A model generated the notes under the pieces. That model was not told the DNA's origin and did not search any database. It saw nothing but the letters and a program-made list of their open reading frames with translations. Below, piece after piece: positions 1 through 7,919 of a DNA stretch of 64,000 bases. The stretch comes from Sphingomonas folli (GTDB taxonomy: Bacteria > Pseudomonadota > Alphaproteobacteria > Sphingomonadales > Sphingomonadaceae). The DNA lies in NCBI RefSeq assembly GCF_019429525.1, contig NZ_JAHXZL010000008.1, forward strand, positions 1 through 64,000, written 5' to 3'. A program made the position numbers and the translations under genes. Numbering within the stretch: the stretch's first letter is position 1; every line of letters begins with the position of its first letter.

Positions 1-131
1 GTCGAAAAGAACGGCAGAACCTGATCACGCCGAAGCTTCTTGCGGAACACGACCCCGCCGCTCGCATCCTCACCGTGAGCCTGAAAAACCGACTTGGCCA
101 GATCGATGCCGACTGTGCTAACCTCACTCAC
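1..131 (-). CDS. IS110-family transposase, N-terminal part (cut by window edge)
   Basis: Reading the minus strand from a GTG at 131, the protein starts VSEVSTVGIDLAKSVFQAHG and continues with a VVFRKKLRRDQVLPFF segment. The GIDLAK(S/N)VFQ start is the hallmark of IS110-family DEDD transposases, and the Asp of GIDLAK is the first catalytic acid of the RuvC-like domain. A strong ribosome binding site, GGAGG, lies a few bases before the GTG, which fixes the start. Only about 43 residues are inside the window; the rest, including the C-terminal Tnp20 domain with its catalytic serine, lies to the left. Whether the element is intact cannot be judged. The family assignment is firm; the exact IS is not known. 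Confidence 0.85.
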   Translation of the reverse strand, partial: MSEVSTVGIDLAKSVFQAHGEDASGGVVFRKKLRRDQVLPFFS

Positions 132-300
132 GGACGCCTCCTACAGTGGTGTTTCAACACCTCCACTCTGGCACATCGATGCCGTCAGGGGGCGTCCACC
201 CCAACGAAGTTGGTGAACGGCACAGGCAATTTGGACGGCCGGGTATGGGTCCTCAAGGCGAAATCCGCCGAGATCATCCGGGACTAACCCCGACACCGTA
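132..300 (-). mobile_element. IS110 left-end non-coding region (possible bridge RNA)
   Basis: This is the stretch immediately upstream of the IS110 transposase start. In IS110-group elements the left end before the recombinase encodes a structured bridge RNA (established knowledge). Two short stem-loops are visible on the minus strand: GGTGTT-GAA-ACACC just before the ribosome binding site, and CCAAC-TTC-GTTGG further upstream. The outer boundary of the IS is not recognisable, and 300 is a guess. No protein is supported here or in the remaining bases up to 388. Confidence 0.4.
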
Positions 301-388
301 GGCCGAACTCCGCGCGAGCGAGCGGATTGGCGCGCCATTCTCCTTTGTCGAACTCGTCTGGTTGAGGGTGGTACTCAGGTCACCTGCA

Positions 389-1819
389 TCAGCGGCCGAT
401 GAGCAGCTCCGCGTCAATGCGCGCGGGCGTGAGAAATTTAGGGTTCTCGAGGATAGCACGGAGGACGGTCCGGAGGACGCCAAGCGCCACCTCCCGGACC
501 TGTGCGCCGTTATCCGCCGTGGTCTTGCTCCTCCGGCCGACGCCGTGCACGATGCGCGAGCGAGCCTCGTATGTACCCTTCACCGCTGCGCTGACGGCGG
601 GGCCGCTGCCCGGATCGAGGAGGTTGGCGAGCGCCGCCGCCCGGAGCCGAAGCTTGTAGCCGATCGCTTGGCCGTCGCCGTCGCCCAGCAGGATCTCGAG
701 CGCGATCGTGGCGTCGAGCACCGCGTCGGCGACGTCGAGGCGGATCATTGCGCCGTTCAGACGGCGTAGCGCGAGCTCCACTCGCTCATCTCCGGCGTGC
801 CGTATCCTCGCGAGCACGGTACTCACGGCGAGCATTTCCTCGCGGGTGATGGTGGGCAGATCCTCCCGCATCCAGCCGAAATCGTCAAACTGCTCAGGAT
901 AGCGCCGCGCACCTGCGTCATGCACCTCGGGCGGCAGGTCGGTGTGCAGGTGGGTCCATCCACGCGCGACCCTCAGCTCCTGTGCGTAGCCGGTCGCGAC
1001 CCCCGTCGTCAGCCGCAGTGCCGCGAACAGCTCCTCGATCACGTCGCGGAGCGCGGGCGTGCGTGCCGCGAGGTTAGTCGACATCTGCATCCAGGGAAGA
1101 TTCGGCCACTGCCACCCGGTGACGACGAAGGCGTGGGTCGCGGCGGCGACCACGCCTTCGTGACCGTTTGCGCCGTAGGCCTTCACCGCCCAGCGTCTCT
1201 TCTGGAGCGCCTCGCTCATCCTGATGATGTAGGCGTCATGGGCGAGGCGGAGCCGGTCGAAGTCGAACCTAACAAGCGCGATCAGGATGACGGCCGCGAC
1301 TTTCAGCTGGCGATCGAAGAATCCCCGCAGGATCGGCATGAGCACCGCCCAGCGTCGGGTCCCGTCGTATGACGCATCGCCGTACCGCTGGAGAAACCGG
1401 TTCGCGGCATGAGCGAGCTGTATCTCGATCATTATACGTGCGAGGTTCAGGCCTGCGGGCGCTTCGGCGAGCGACAGGGGCGTCAGCGAGATCGCGCAGT
1501 CAGGATGGGCCATGACGAAATCCACTAGCGCGTCGACCTCCGCGAACCGCCCCTCTTCGAGCTTGCGGGTGTTGAAGGGGCCCCCCGATTGCCGGGGTGG
1601 CTCCAGCAGGTCCGCGTATTGGAGTGGCCCGCGCTCCTCGTAGTAGGTGCCGTTCGTCAGCGACGGCATCCCGTTGTCTCGCATGGTGAGGGACGGCTCC
1701 CCGGTCTTCTGGCGAGGCGTCCGGCCCTTGGCGAGTTCGGTGCGGATCGCATTTATTACCGCGGCCAGCGCCCCGTCGAACAGCTGTCGTCCGAGTTTGG
1801 AATCGACGTCGTCCATCAT
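389..1819 (-). CDS. HEPN (ApeA-like) domain protein of unknown function
   Basis: A long alpha-helical protein whose C-terminal third reads ALEILLGDGDGQAIGYKLRL and then ARSRIVHG. This pattern, an ALE(x)L helix, a YKLRLRAA helix and an R-x4-H motif (RSRIVH), matches HEPN domains of the ApeA-like type. HEPN proteins are often RNases in phage defence or toxin-antitoxin systems (established), but RNase activity here is inference. The N-terminal two thirds are not recognised. The frame is open to a start at 1975, but the first 50 residues are Arg/Gly-rich and look untranslated, so I chose the Met-Met-Asp-Asp start near 1819; 1849 is another option. It is codirectional with and downstream of the TetR gene, and next to an IS110 end, so it sits in accessory DNA. 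Confidence 0.7.
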   Translation of the reverse strand: MMDDVDSKLGRQLFDGALAAVINAIRTELAKGRTPRQKTGEPSLTMRDNGMPSLTNGTYYEERGPLQYADLLEPPRQSGGPFNTRKLEEGRFAEVDALVDFVMAHPDCAISLTPLSLAEAPAGLNLARIMIEIQLAHAANRFLQRYGDASYDGTRRWAVLMPILRGFFDRQLKVAAVILIALVRFDFDRLRLAHDAYIIRMSEALQKRRWAVKAYGANGHEGVVAAATHAFVVTGWQWPNLPWMQMSTNLAARTPALRDVIEELFAALRLTTGVATGYAQELRVARGWTHLHTDLPPEVHDAGARRYPEQFDDFGWMREDLPTITREEMLAVSTVLARIRHAGDERVELALRRLNGAMIRLDVADAVLDATIALEILLGDGDGQAIGYKLRLRAAALANLLDPGSGPAVSAAVKGTYEARSRIVHGVGRRSKTTADNGAQVREVALGVLRTVLRAILENPKFLTPARIDAELLIGR

Positions 1820-2016
1820 GCCGCCACCATCAGCGCTTCCGCCCGTCATTGCATCCTTGAATCGACGTCGCGGCCTCGAACCGACCTGCCTTCCAATCTG
1901 ACCGTTGAGGCGCCTCCGAACCGTCCGCCAATCAGACCCTGAACCAATGTCGAATTTCGGGAATCGCTCAAGCACCCGTGAATGGCCGGAACTGGGTCGC
2001 CGCCGCCGCGCTCGGC

Positions 2017-2721
2017 TCAGCCGGCGATCCGGTCCAGCAGCTCGCGCATGAGCAATCGCTCGCCGGGCGAGAGCGCCGTCGCTTCGTCCAGATGTGCACG
2101 CAGGCCGATCGCGAGCGATGCTGATGCTGCCGGGCGGGGTTCGTCATCCTCACTTACCAGGACGCCGAGCACCGCGTCCAGCGCCAGCCTGCCCAACTCG
2201 GGATCGCGCCGGTCCGAGGGCGTGGCGAGGAGCGTGGTCACCGCTCCCACTCCCGCGGCGTGGATCAGCGCAACCGCGCGCTCCTCGGGCACGCGCAACC
2301 GACCCGCACGCGCGATCAACGCCACACGCTCCCGCAACACCGCCAGACCGGCCAGCGTCGCGGGCGACGGCGGGGCCGTTCGCCCCACCTCGCTCATGAT
2401 CGCGAACACGGCCGGGTTGTCGAGGCCGAACGTGATGTAGCGTTCCCAGGCGCCCCGAAGATCGCGAACCGGGTCGGGATCGCGCGGTTCCTGTTCCTTC
2501 TCCCTGACGAGTGCCGCGAGCCCATGCTCGGCTACCGCATCAAGCAACCCGCGCTTGTCGCCGAAAAGCCGATAGAGGGTGGGTGCCTGAACCGACGCCG
2601 CGGCGGCAACGGCGCGGGTCGTGAGCGCAGCGACGCCGCCTGTCGTCACAAGATCGGACGCGGCTTGGAGGATGCGGGCCCGCGCGTCCGGCGCCTCGGC
2701 TGCGAGATCCTGCTCGGTCAT
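2017..2721 (-). CDS. TetR/AcrR-family transcriptional regulator
   Basis: A 234-residue protein with an N-terminal TetR helix-turn-helix: RILQAASDLVTTGGVAALTT, then RAVAAAASVQAPTLYRLFGDK. The TLYRLFGDKRGLLDAV end of the recognition helix is typical of the family. The C-terminal half, a ligand pocket, is Ala/Leu-rich without a recognisable signature. It is divergent from the NAD(P)-binding oxidoreductase that starts at 2824, with about 100 bases between them, so it probably represses that gene and itself. Ligand unknown. The next gene downstream is the HEPN protein, about 200 bases away if the short start is right. Confidence 0.85.
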   Translation of the reverse strand: MTEQDLAAEAPDARARILQAASDLVTTGGVAALTTRAVAAAASVQAPTLYRLFGDKRGLLDAVAEHGLAALVREKEQEPRDPDPVRDLRGAWERYITFGLDNPAVFAIMSEVGRTAPPSPATLAGLAVLRERVALIARAGRLRVPEERAVALIHAAGVGAVTTLLATPSDRRDPELGRLALDAVLGVLVSEDDEPRPAASASLAIGLRAHLDEATALSPGERLLMRELLDRIAG

Positions 2722-2750
2722 CTCGGCTCGTTAGCATCGATGCGCGGAAG

Positions 2751-2783
2751 CCGATAGCGGCGATTGCGCTGCCGTGTTATCGG
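2751..2783. promoter_or_regulatory. Inverted repeat in TetR/SDR divergent promoter
   Basis: CCGATA at 2751-2756 is matched by TATCGG at 2778-2783, a 6-bp inverted repeat in the space between the divergent TetR and oxidoreductase genes. Location suggests an operator for the TetR protein. The arms are short and widely spaced, so this is only a candidate. Confidence 0.3.
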
Positions 2784-2823
2784 CGCTAGTACACTCGCGT
2801 TTCCACTGTTCACGGGTGCTGTC

Positions 2824-3684
2824 ATGATTGTCGTCACCGGAGCCGCCGGCCAACTCGGTCGCCAAGTCGTCGAGAAGCTCTGCACGATGATCGACCCGCA
2901 CCGGATCGGGATCAGCGTGCGCGATCCGAAGCAGGCTGAGGCGCTGGCGGAGCGTGGTGTCCGCGTGCGCCGCGGCGACTTTGACGATGCGACGAGCCTG
3001 GCTGCCGCCTTCGTGGGCGCGGAACGGGTGCTGATCGTGTCGGCCAACAAGCTGGGCGAGGAGGCACGTCGCCTCCACCGCAACGCGATCGAGGCTGCGC
3101 GTGCGGCCGGTGCGCGCCGCATCCTCTACACCAGCCACATGGGAGCGCGCGCCGGCTCGTCGTTTGCGCCCGGCGACCAGCACGCCGCGACGGAAGACGA
3201 TCTCGCCCGTGCCGAGGTCCCGTTCACCTCGCTGCGCCATGGCTTCTATGCCGAGAGCTGCCTGATGATGGTCGGCGACGCGCTCCGCCAGGGCGAGCTG
3301 CGCGCCCCCGAAGATGGCCCGGTGAGCTGGACGACGCGCGCCGACCTCGCCGAAGCTGATGCGGCCATTCTGGCCGGCCGTGCATCGTTCGAGGGTCTCT
3401 CGCCTCCGCTCACGGCGGCGAGGGCGATCACCATGGCGGAGCTGTCCGCGATCGCTTCCGAGGTCACCGGAAAAGACATCAAGCACACGACGGTGACGGA
3501 CGAGGAGTGGCGATTGGCGAAGATCGTTGCTGGCACGCCCGAAATCTACGCGGACATGCTGCTCGGCATGTTCCAGGCAGCCCGGCGCGGAGACTTTGCC
3601 GCGACTGATCCAGCTCTAGGCACGCTTCTCGGTCGCGAACCGGTCAATATGCGTGAGGTGCTGTCGCAGCATCTGGCACGTTGA
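2824..3684 (+). CDS. NAD(P)-binding atypical SDR / NmrA-like quinone oxidoreductase
   Basis: A 286-residue protein starting MIVVTGAAGQLGRQVVEKL, with the TGAAGQLG nucleotide-binding motif of atypical (extended) short-chain dehydrogenases. It also has a GDFDDATSLAAAFVGAERVL segment like that of NmrA/QorB (YtfG) proteins, which reduce quinones or sense NADP(H). The classical SDR YxxxK active site is not evident, as expected for this subgroup. I chose ATG 2824 because the residues encoded before it do not belong to the fold, and the glycine motif normally starts within the first ten residues. The divergent TetR gene is the likely regulator, giving a typical electrophile or quinone-stress pair; the inducer is unknown. 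Confidence 0.8.
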   Translation: MIVVTGAAGQLGRQVVEKLCTMIDPHRIGISVRDPKQAEALAERGVRVRRGDFDDATSLAAAFVGAERVLIVSANKLGEEARRLHRNAIEAARAAGARRILYTSHMGARAGSSFAPGDQHAATEDDLARAEVPFTSLRHGFYAESCLMMVGDALRQGELRAPEDGPVSWTTRADLAEADAAILAGRASFEGLSPPLTAARAITMAELSAIASEVTGKDIKHTTVTDEEWRLAKIVAGTPEIYADMLLGMFQAARRGDFAATDPALGTLLGREPVNMREVLSQHLAR

Positions 3685-3744
3685 CCCGCGAAGACACGGC
3701 CGTGCCGAGAGGGATGAGAACCGACCGGCTGACCTGAACAAATG

Positions 3745-3763
3745 ACCGCTTCAGGGAAGCGGT
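3745..3763 (+). terminator. Perfect hairpin downstream of SDR gene
   Basis: ACCGCTTC and GAAGCGGT form an 8-bp perfect stem with a three-base loop, about 60 bases after the SDR stop codon. There is no T-run after it, so termination is only a possibility. Confidence 0.25.
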
Positions 3764-3942
3764 AGCACGCGCCTGAGCGGCCGGGATTGGGTCGCTTAGC
3801 CGTGGTCCTCTTGAGGTATACCTAAAACGAACCCGCTATTTCTGCAAATCCGCCACCAGCCTGGTAGCCGGTCATGCAGCCATCCTGGCGCCGCGCTGGC
3901 GAGGCAATGCCATCCTAGTGATCGAAAGAAATCTTAAAAATG

Positions 3943-4236
3943 TTACCATGTTCTTCCGCCATTGGCCTTGTAGGCTACGATCGCTGCGAGGAGGCAACTT
4001 GGCACGCCGAACACGATCAGAACTACATAGAATTTAGGATCTGTAAACGCATTTCCCGTGCTAGATGTGATTGTCCAAGACAATCACCACGCCGACATCG
4101 CTAAAATTGGTGACATGAGGCTCGTCCAAAATGTGGGGCCAACATATTTATCCCGACTTACGGCGGCACGGTTAGCCACCTAGATAGCCCAAGCTAATAG
4201 GCCAGCTATTACGATTATAGCAGTAATGTTCGTCAT
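3943..4236 (-). pseudogene. Small two-helix membrane protein gene with two in-frame stops
   Basis: Read on the minus strand from ATG 4236, which has a very good GGAGGGAG ribosome binding site, the frame gives MTNITAIIVIAGLLAWAI, a TAG at 4180-4182, a middle part KYVGPTFWTSLMSPILAMSAW, a TGA at 4084-4086, then FYVVLIVFGVPSCLLAAIV and AYKANGGRTW before the final stop at 3943-3945. The frame is preserved over all 98 codons and both ends are hydrophobic helices, so this was a real small inner-membrane protein. Two different stops make it a pseudogene. Family not recognised. Sequencing error at both places is unlikely but possible. Confidence 0.6.
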
Positions 4237-4256
4237 TGCTCCCTCCGTCACACGAG

Positions 4257-4280
4257 CCCAGCCTCCTTCAGGCTGGGTTT
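4257..4280 (+). terminator. Hairpin with short T-tract
   Basis: CCCAGCCT and AGGCTGGG form an 8-bp stem around a CCTTC loop, followed by TTT on the plus strand. It could be an intrinsic terminator in the decayed region. The T-tract is short, and no intact gene precedes it. Confidence 0.3.
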
Positions 4281-4506
4281 GTGCGAGTTACTACGCTATA
4301 TAAATCATCGATAATGAGGGCGGCCAATCTGAAGCCGCGCTCGATCGCATCGACCTCACGGTGGCCGTCGGCCCAGAACGATGCATCGGCAAACGCCAGC
4401 GCGCTAACGGCTCACTAGACGCCCTGAGCCTCAACCCCCCACCCATCGGCCGAAGCGCTGACCTGGTAATTTCACTTACCAGATAATCATGAGCGAACGG
4501 GGTCAT
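4268..4506 (-). pseudogene. Frameshifted small gene remnant
   Basis: On the minus strand an ATG at 4506 opens MTPFAHDYLVSEITRSALRP. After a change of frame the sequence continues SALAFADASFWADGHREVDA and IERGFRLAALIIDDLYSVVT, ending at a TGA at 4268. The two halves look like protein but lie in different frames with stops between them, so I read this as a decayed gene of about 80 residues. The family is not recognised and the joining point is uncertain. Confidence 0.3.
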
Positions 4507-4811
4507 TGGCAAGGTGGGAACGCCGCTCACCGGAGCGGTTTATGCGGCGCTGCTCGGCTCCTCAGACCGGCAGCCTATGTACCCAGGTGGAGCCACAAGC
4601 CGCCCGCTTCGTGATCTCATATTCAAATAAAGCATATTCGCGAACGTGCGTTGATCAGGCTCAGTGCATTAGCTACTCCGCTGCAAACGGCTCGCATTAG
4701 CAAGGGTTGGTGGATCGCTAGCCGGCAAGCATGGGGGCGGGAAGCGCAACGCGGCCATCTCTCGTGGCCGCGCCAACGCGCTTGCCCGGTACTCCGGATG
4801 GGGGAACTGAC

Positions 4812-6884
4812 GTGAATTTGCGCGCACTTCTTTTCGCGACCTCGACGCTCCCGCCTTTGATCATGCCGGTTTACGCCGCTGCGCAGGAGACAATTGAGGC
4901 GGCGTCGAACTCTGGCGAAGAGAAGCTGCCGGCCGACATCGTTGTTAGCGCCACGGGCTACGAACTAAACGTCCAGCAGGCACCTGCCACCATCTCGGTG
5001 ATCACCGAAAAAGAGATCCGCCAGCGCTCCTACACGGATATTACCGATGTTCTGGTGAATGTACCCGGTGTCCACATCCAAGGCGGCGGAGTGGAACAGT
5101 CGGTCATGATCCGGGGAATGGGATCTGACTACACGCTGTTCCTGATCGACGGGAAGCGCGTTCAGGACAATCAGGCGTTCGGGCTCAACGGCCAGCAAGC
5201 CGGCACGCCCATAAACCTGCTGCCCCCACTCGACACGATCGAGCGGATCGAGGTCATTCGCGGCCCCGCTTCATCCCTATACGGTTCGGACGCCATAGGC
5301 GGCGTGATCAACATCATCACGAAGAAGGTCGTGAACGATTTCGGCGGAAGCCTGACGGCCGAGTACATCGCTGCCGGCCCCGGCAACGATGTGACGCGGG
5401 ACGGTTTCAACAGCAGCTTTGCGCTCAACGTTCCGGTTCTCCGCGATCGGTTGTCGCTGCAGGTGACGGGAGGCCTACGCCTCCAGCAGGAAGCTGATTT
5501 CATAGGCGGCGCAGACTCGGCGGCTGCCGACCCCGACTTCAAACGGCGCAACATAGCTGGCAAGCTTGGCTTCCGTCTGGACGATGCCAACACGTTCACC
5601 GCTGGCATCAATCACACGATCCAGGAGCGCACCGCCAACCCGGGCCGCAGCCTGGCTCCGGCCGACGAGCGCACCTACAGCAAGACGCTGCGCGACAATT
5701 ACTTCCTCACGCATGAGGGGCGCTATGGCACCGCAGCGTGGAGCAGCTACGTCACCTATGATACCTCCTCCAACCCCACTAGGATCAATTCAACTACAGG
5801 AAACGGCATCGACTTCGACACGCTCGTTGCCAACAGCCAAATCGCCGCCCCCGTTGGCCGGCACAAGATCGTCGGTGGCCTCAACTACTTTCATGAGGAG
5901 CTGCAGGACGGGGCGACCAACGGTCTCAATCTTCCCGGCTTCGTCGTGCCCACCGACGTCGTCACGATGGACCGCAAGCAATATGCCGCCTTCCTGGAGG
6001 ATAATTGGGAGATCGTGGATGACCTCTCGTTGCTCCTCAGCGGTCGGCTGGACCATAGCGACGCCTTCGGCACACGTTTCAGCCCCAAAGCTTATGCCGT
6101 ACTAGACGTGACCGACGCTCTGACGGTGAAGGGCGGAATGACGCAGGGTTACAAGGTGCCTAGCCTGCGCATGGCCGCCACGGACTTTGGCTCCACCTCG
6201 ATGGGTGGCGTCATCATCGGCAATCCCGATCTAAAGCCGGAGATAACAACCAATTACGAGATCGGCGTCTCCTATGTCGATCCGAACCTCGGCCTTTCTG
6301 CGAGCCTCACCGCGTACAAAAGCGAGTTCACGGACAAGCTTCTGCGCACCGGCCGCATCTGCGCGCAGAATGTTCAATGCGACTATATGGGCACGACCTA
6401 TCCGGCGCACCCATTCGGCTACACGTCGTACATCAATGTCGACAGCGCGGAGCTCAAGGGTCTCGAGTGGACGATCGATTGGAAGGTCGTTCCACAGCTG
6501 CGCTACCGCCACAGCTACACCTACTCGCAGACTGAGCAAACCTCAGGCGCGAATGAAGGTAAGCCGCTGAACGATATTCCCGAGCACATGTTCAATGCGT
6601 CACTCGACTGGACGCCGACGCGGGCGCTGCGAGTCTGGAGCCAGCTGAATTACCGTGGGCGCACGTCCGGACGAACGGTGAACGCCAGCGGTTCAGGCTC
6701 CAACGATTTCCGCTACCCACCCTACACCTTCTACAATCTGGGCGTCGGCTACGACGTCACCCGTCGCCTTGTCCTGAACGCTGGCGTCTACAACCTCACC
6801 AACAAGCAGGTCACGCCGGAAGATGGCTTTGCCTACATCCTCGACGGGCGTCGCTTCAGTGCGTCCATCAACGTCCGCTTCTGA
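4812..6884 (+). CDS. TonB-dependent receptor, FepA/CirA-like siderophore type
   Basis: An outer-membrane receptor of about 690 residues. A signal peptide (MNLRALLFATSTLPPLIMPV then AAAQ) follows GTG 4812, which has a GGGGGA ribosome binding site. An upstream ATG at 4731 in the same frame would place 27 non-signal residues before it, so I prefer the GTG. The plug domain shows VVSATGYELNVQQAPATISV as TonB box and start, the LFLIDGKRVQDNQ segment, and IERIEVIRGPASSLYGSDAI followed by GGVINIITKK. The C-terminal YNLGVGYDVTRRLVLNAGVYN and a final aromatic residue (NVRF) end the barrel. The IERIEVIRGPASSLYGSDAIGGVIN pattern is closest to catecholate or colicin I receptors. The binding protein at 6898 lies 13 bases downstream, so the pair probably imports a ferric siderophore. 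Confidence 0.9.
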   Translation: MNLRALLFATSTLPPLIMPVYAAAQETIEAASNSGEEKLPADIVVSATGYELNVQQAPATISVITEKEIRQRSYTDITDVLVNVPGVHIQGGGVEQSVMIRGMGSDYTLFLIDGKRVQDNQAFGLNGQQAGTPINLLPPLDTIERIEVIRGPASSLYGSDAIGGVINIITKKVVNDFGGSLTAEYIAAGPGNDVTRDGFNSSFALNVPVLRDRLSLQVTGGLRLQQEADFIGGADSAAADPDFKRRNIAGKLGFRLDDANTFTAGINHTIQERTANPGRSLAPADERTYSKTLRDNYFLTHEGRYGTAAWSSYVTYDTSSNPTRINSTTGNGIDFDTLVANSQIAAPVGRHKIVGGLNYFHEELQDGATNGLNLPGFVVPTDVVTMDRKQYAAFLEDNWEIVDDLSLLLSGRLDHSDAFGTRFSPKAYAVLDVTDALTVKGGMTQGYKVPSLRMAATDFGSTSMGGVIIGNPDLKPEITTNYEIGVSYVDPNLGLSASLTAYKSEFTDKLLRTGRICAQNVQCDYMGTTYPAHPFGYTSYINVDSAELKGLEWTIDWKVVPQLRYRHSYTYSQTEQTSGANEGKPLNDIPEHMFNASLDWTPTRALRVWSQLNYRGRTSGRTVNASGSGSNDFRYPPYTFYNLGVGYDVTRRLVLNAGVYNLTNKQVTPEDGFAYILDGRRFSASINVRF

Positions 6885-6897
6885 GCAGGATAGAGAC

Positions 6898-7902
6898 ATG
6901 ATGATCCCTACACATGCCCGATCGCTGGGCCGCGCTAGTGTCGGTGTGGCGCTATGTGTCGCAATGCCGACCGCGTCCGCGTCGGCGCGCGAGGTCGCGG
7001 CCACCCACGCCCAGGGCGAAACCGTACTGACGGGCACGCCGCGCAGAGTGGCGGTGTTCGATCTAGCCGCATTGGACATCCTGACGACGCTGGGCGTCGA
7101 GGCGGTAGTTGGTGTTCCCAAAGGAGGCGGCAAAGCCACCCTCCCGCCGCCTCTATGGCGCTACGCCGACACGCGCTACGCCGACGTCGGCACGCTGTTC
7201 GAGCCGGACGCGGCTGCGCTCACCGCGCTCAAGCCTGACCTGATCGTCGTTGGTGGGCGCTCCGCACGCAGCTTTGACAAGGCGAAGGCGATCGCGCCGA
7301 CGATCGACCTATCTGTTAGAGGCCAAGGACTGGCGCGTGCTGCGATCGAGAACACGCGCAAGCTCGGGAGCCTGTTCGGCGTTGCCGACCGCGCGGAAAG
7401 CCGCGTCGCCGCGTTCGAGGCGCAGCTGTCCCGATTGCACGCCAAGGCCGCTCATGCCGGCACGGGCTTGGTCCTGTTCGTGACGGGGCGTGGCGCGATG
7501 GTTCACGCACCAGGCGATCGCTTCGGAACCGCCTATGACTTCATCGGCATTCGCGCAGCCGTCGCGCCGGTGGCCAAGCGAGGGACGGAACCCCGACCGG
7601 CGCCTGGGACCGCCGAGGCAGCGGCAGCCGCGCAACGTGGACAGGCAGCACTGGCGGCCGCGTTGGCAAGCGAGCCCGACTGGCTGATCGTGCTCGACCG
7701 CGCGGCCGCGACCGGCAAGCCGCCGAGCCCGATCGCCGAGCGCTTGGGCGCACACCCGCAGATTGCCGCTAGTAGGTCCTGGAAGGAGGGTCGGGTAATC
7801 TATCTGGATCCGAAAGGCTGGTATCTCGTCGGCGCCGGCATAGACGTCTTGTCGAGAAGTGCCGCTGCCACACTCAAAGCCCTGGAAGGCGTTCAGCCCT
7901 GA
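6898..7902 (+). CDS. FatB/CeuE-like siderophore ABC transporter substrate-binding protein
   Basis: A periplasmic binding protein of about 334 residues. The start is ATG 6898 (a second ATG is at 6901) after an AGGA box, 13 bases behind the receptor stop. A signal peptide runs through VGVALCVAMPTASASA. The core reads PRRVAVFDLAALDILTTLGV, then EAVVGVPK, with DVGTLFEPDAAALTALKPDL following. This is the FatB/CeuE pattern for petrobactin/anguibactin-type ferric siderophores. It probably receives the ferric complex from the receptor at 4812. No permease or ATPase gene follows; the next gene is on the other strand, so the inner-membrane transporter must be elsewhere. Siderophore identity is inference. 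Confidence 0.85.
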   Translation: MMIPTHARSLGRASVGVALCVAMPTASASAREVAATHAQGETVLTGTPRRVAVFDLAALDILTTLGVEAVVGVPKGGGKATLPPPLWRYADTRYADVGTLFEPDAAALTALKPDLIVVGGRSARSFDKAKAIAPTIDLSVRGQGLARAAIENTRKLGSLFGVADRAESRVAAFEAQLSRLHAKAAHAGTGLVLFVTGRGAMVHAPGDRFGTAYDFIGIRAAVAPVAKRGTEPRPAPGTAEAAAAAQRGQAALAAALASEPDWLIVLDRAAATGKPPSPIAERLGAHPQIAASRSWKEGRVIYLDPKGWYLVGAGIDVLSRSAAATLKALEGVQP

Positions 7903-7919
7903 AGTGAGGTTTCTGCGCG

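Larger units (their letters stand above)
3685..4811. other. Decayed intergenic region, lower GC
   Basis: Over 1.1 kb without an intact gene. It is visibly more AT-rich than the rest of the window. It holds a small membrane-protein gene with two internal stops (3943-4236), a probable frameshifted remnant (about 4268-4506), a hairpin at 4257-4280, and a short unassigned open stretch on the plus strand (about 4511-4629) whose translation I do not recognise. No clear Fur box was found before the receptor gene at 4812. Confidence 0.6.

Noticed and set aside
3711-3735. Partial match (GAACCGACCGG) to the 26-bp palindrome
   Set aside because: Only the centre matches; the GTGTCA and TGACAC ends are missing, so I do not count it as a third copy.
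4600-4811. Fur box before the siderophore receptor at 4812
   Set aside because: TGCAAACGG...GCATTAGCA-like half-sites occur, but spacing and symmetry are too poor to call.
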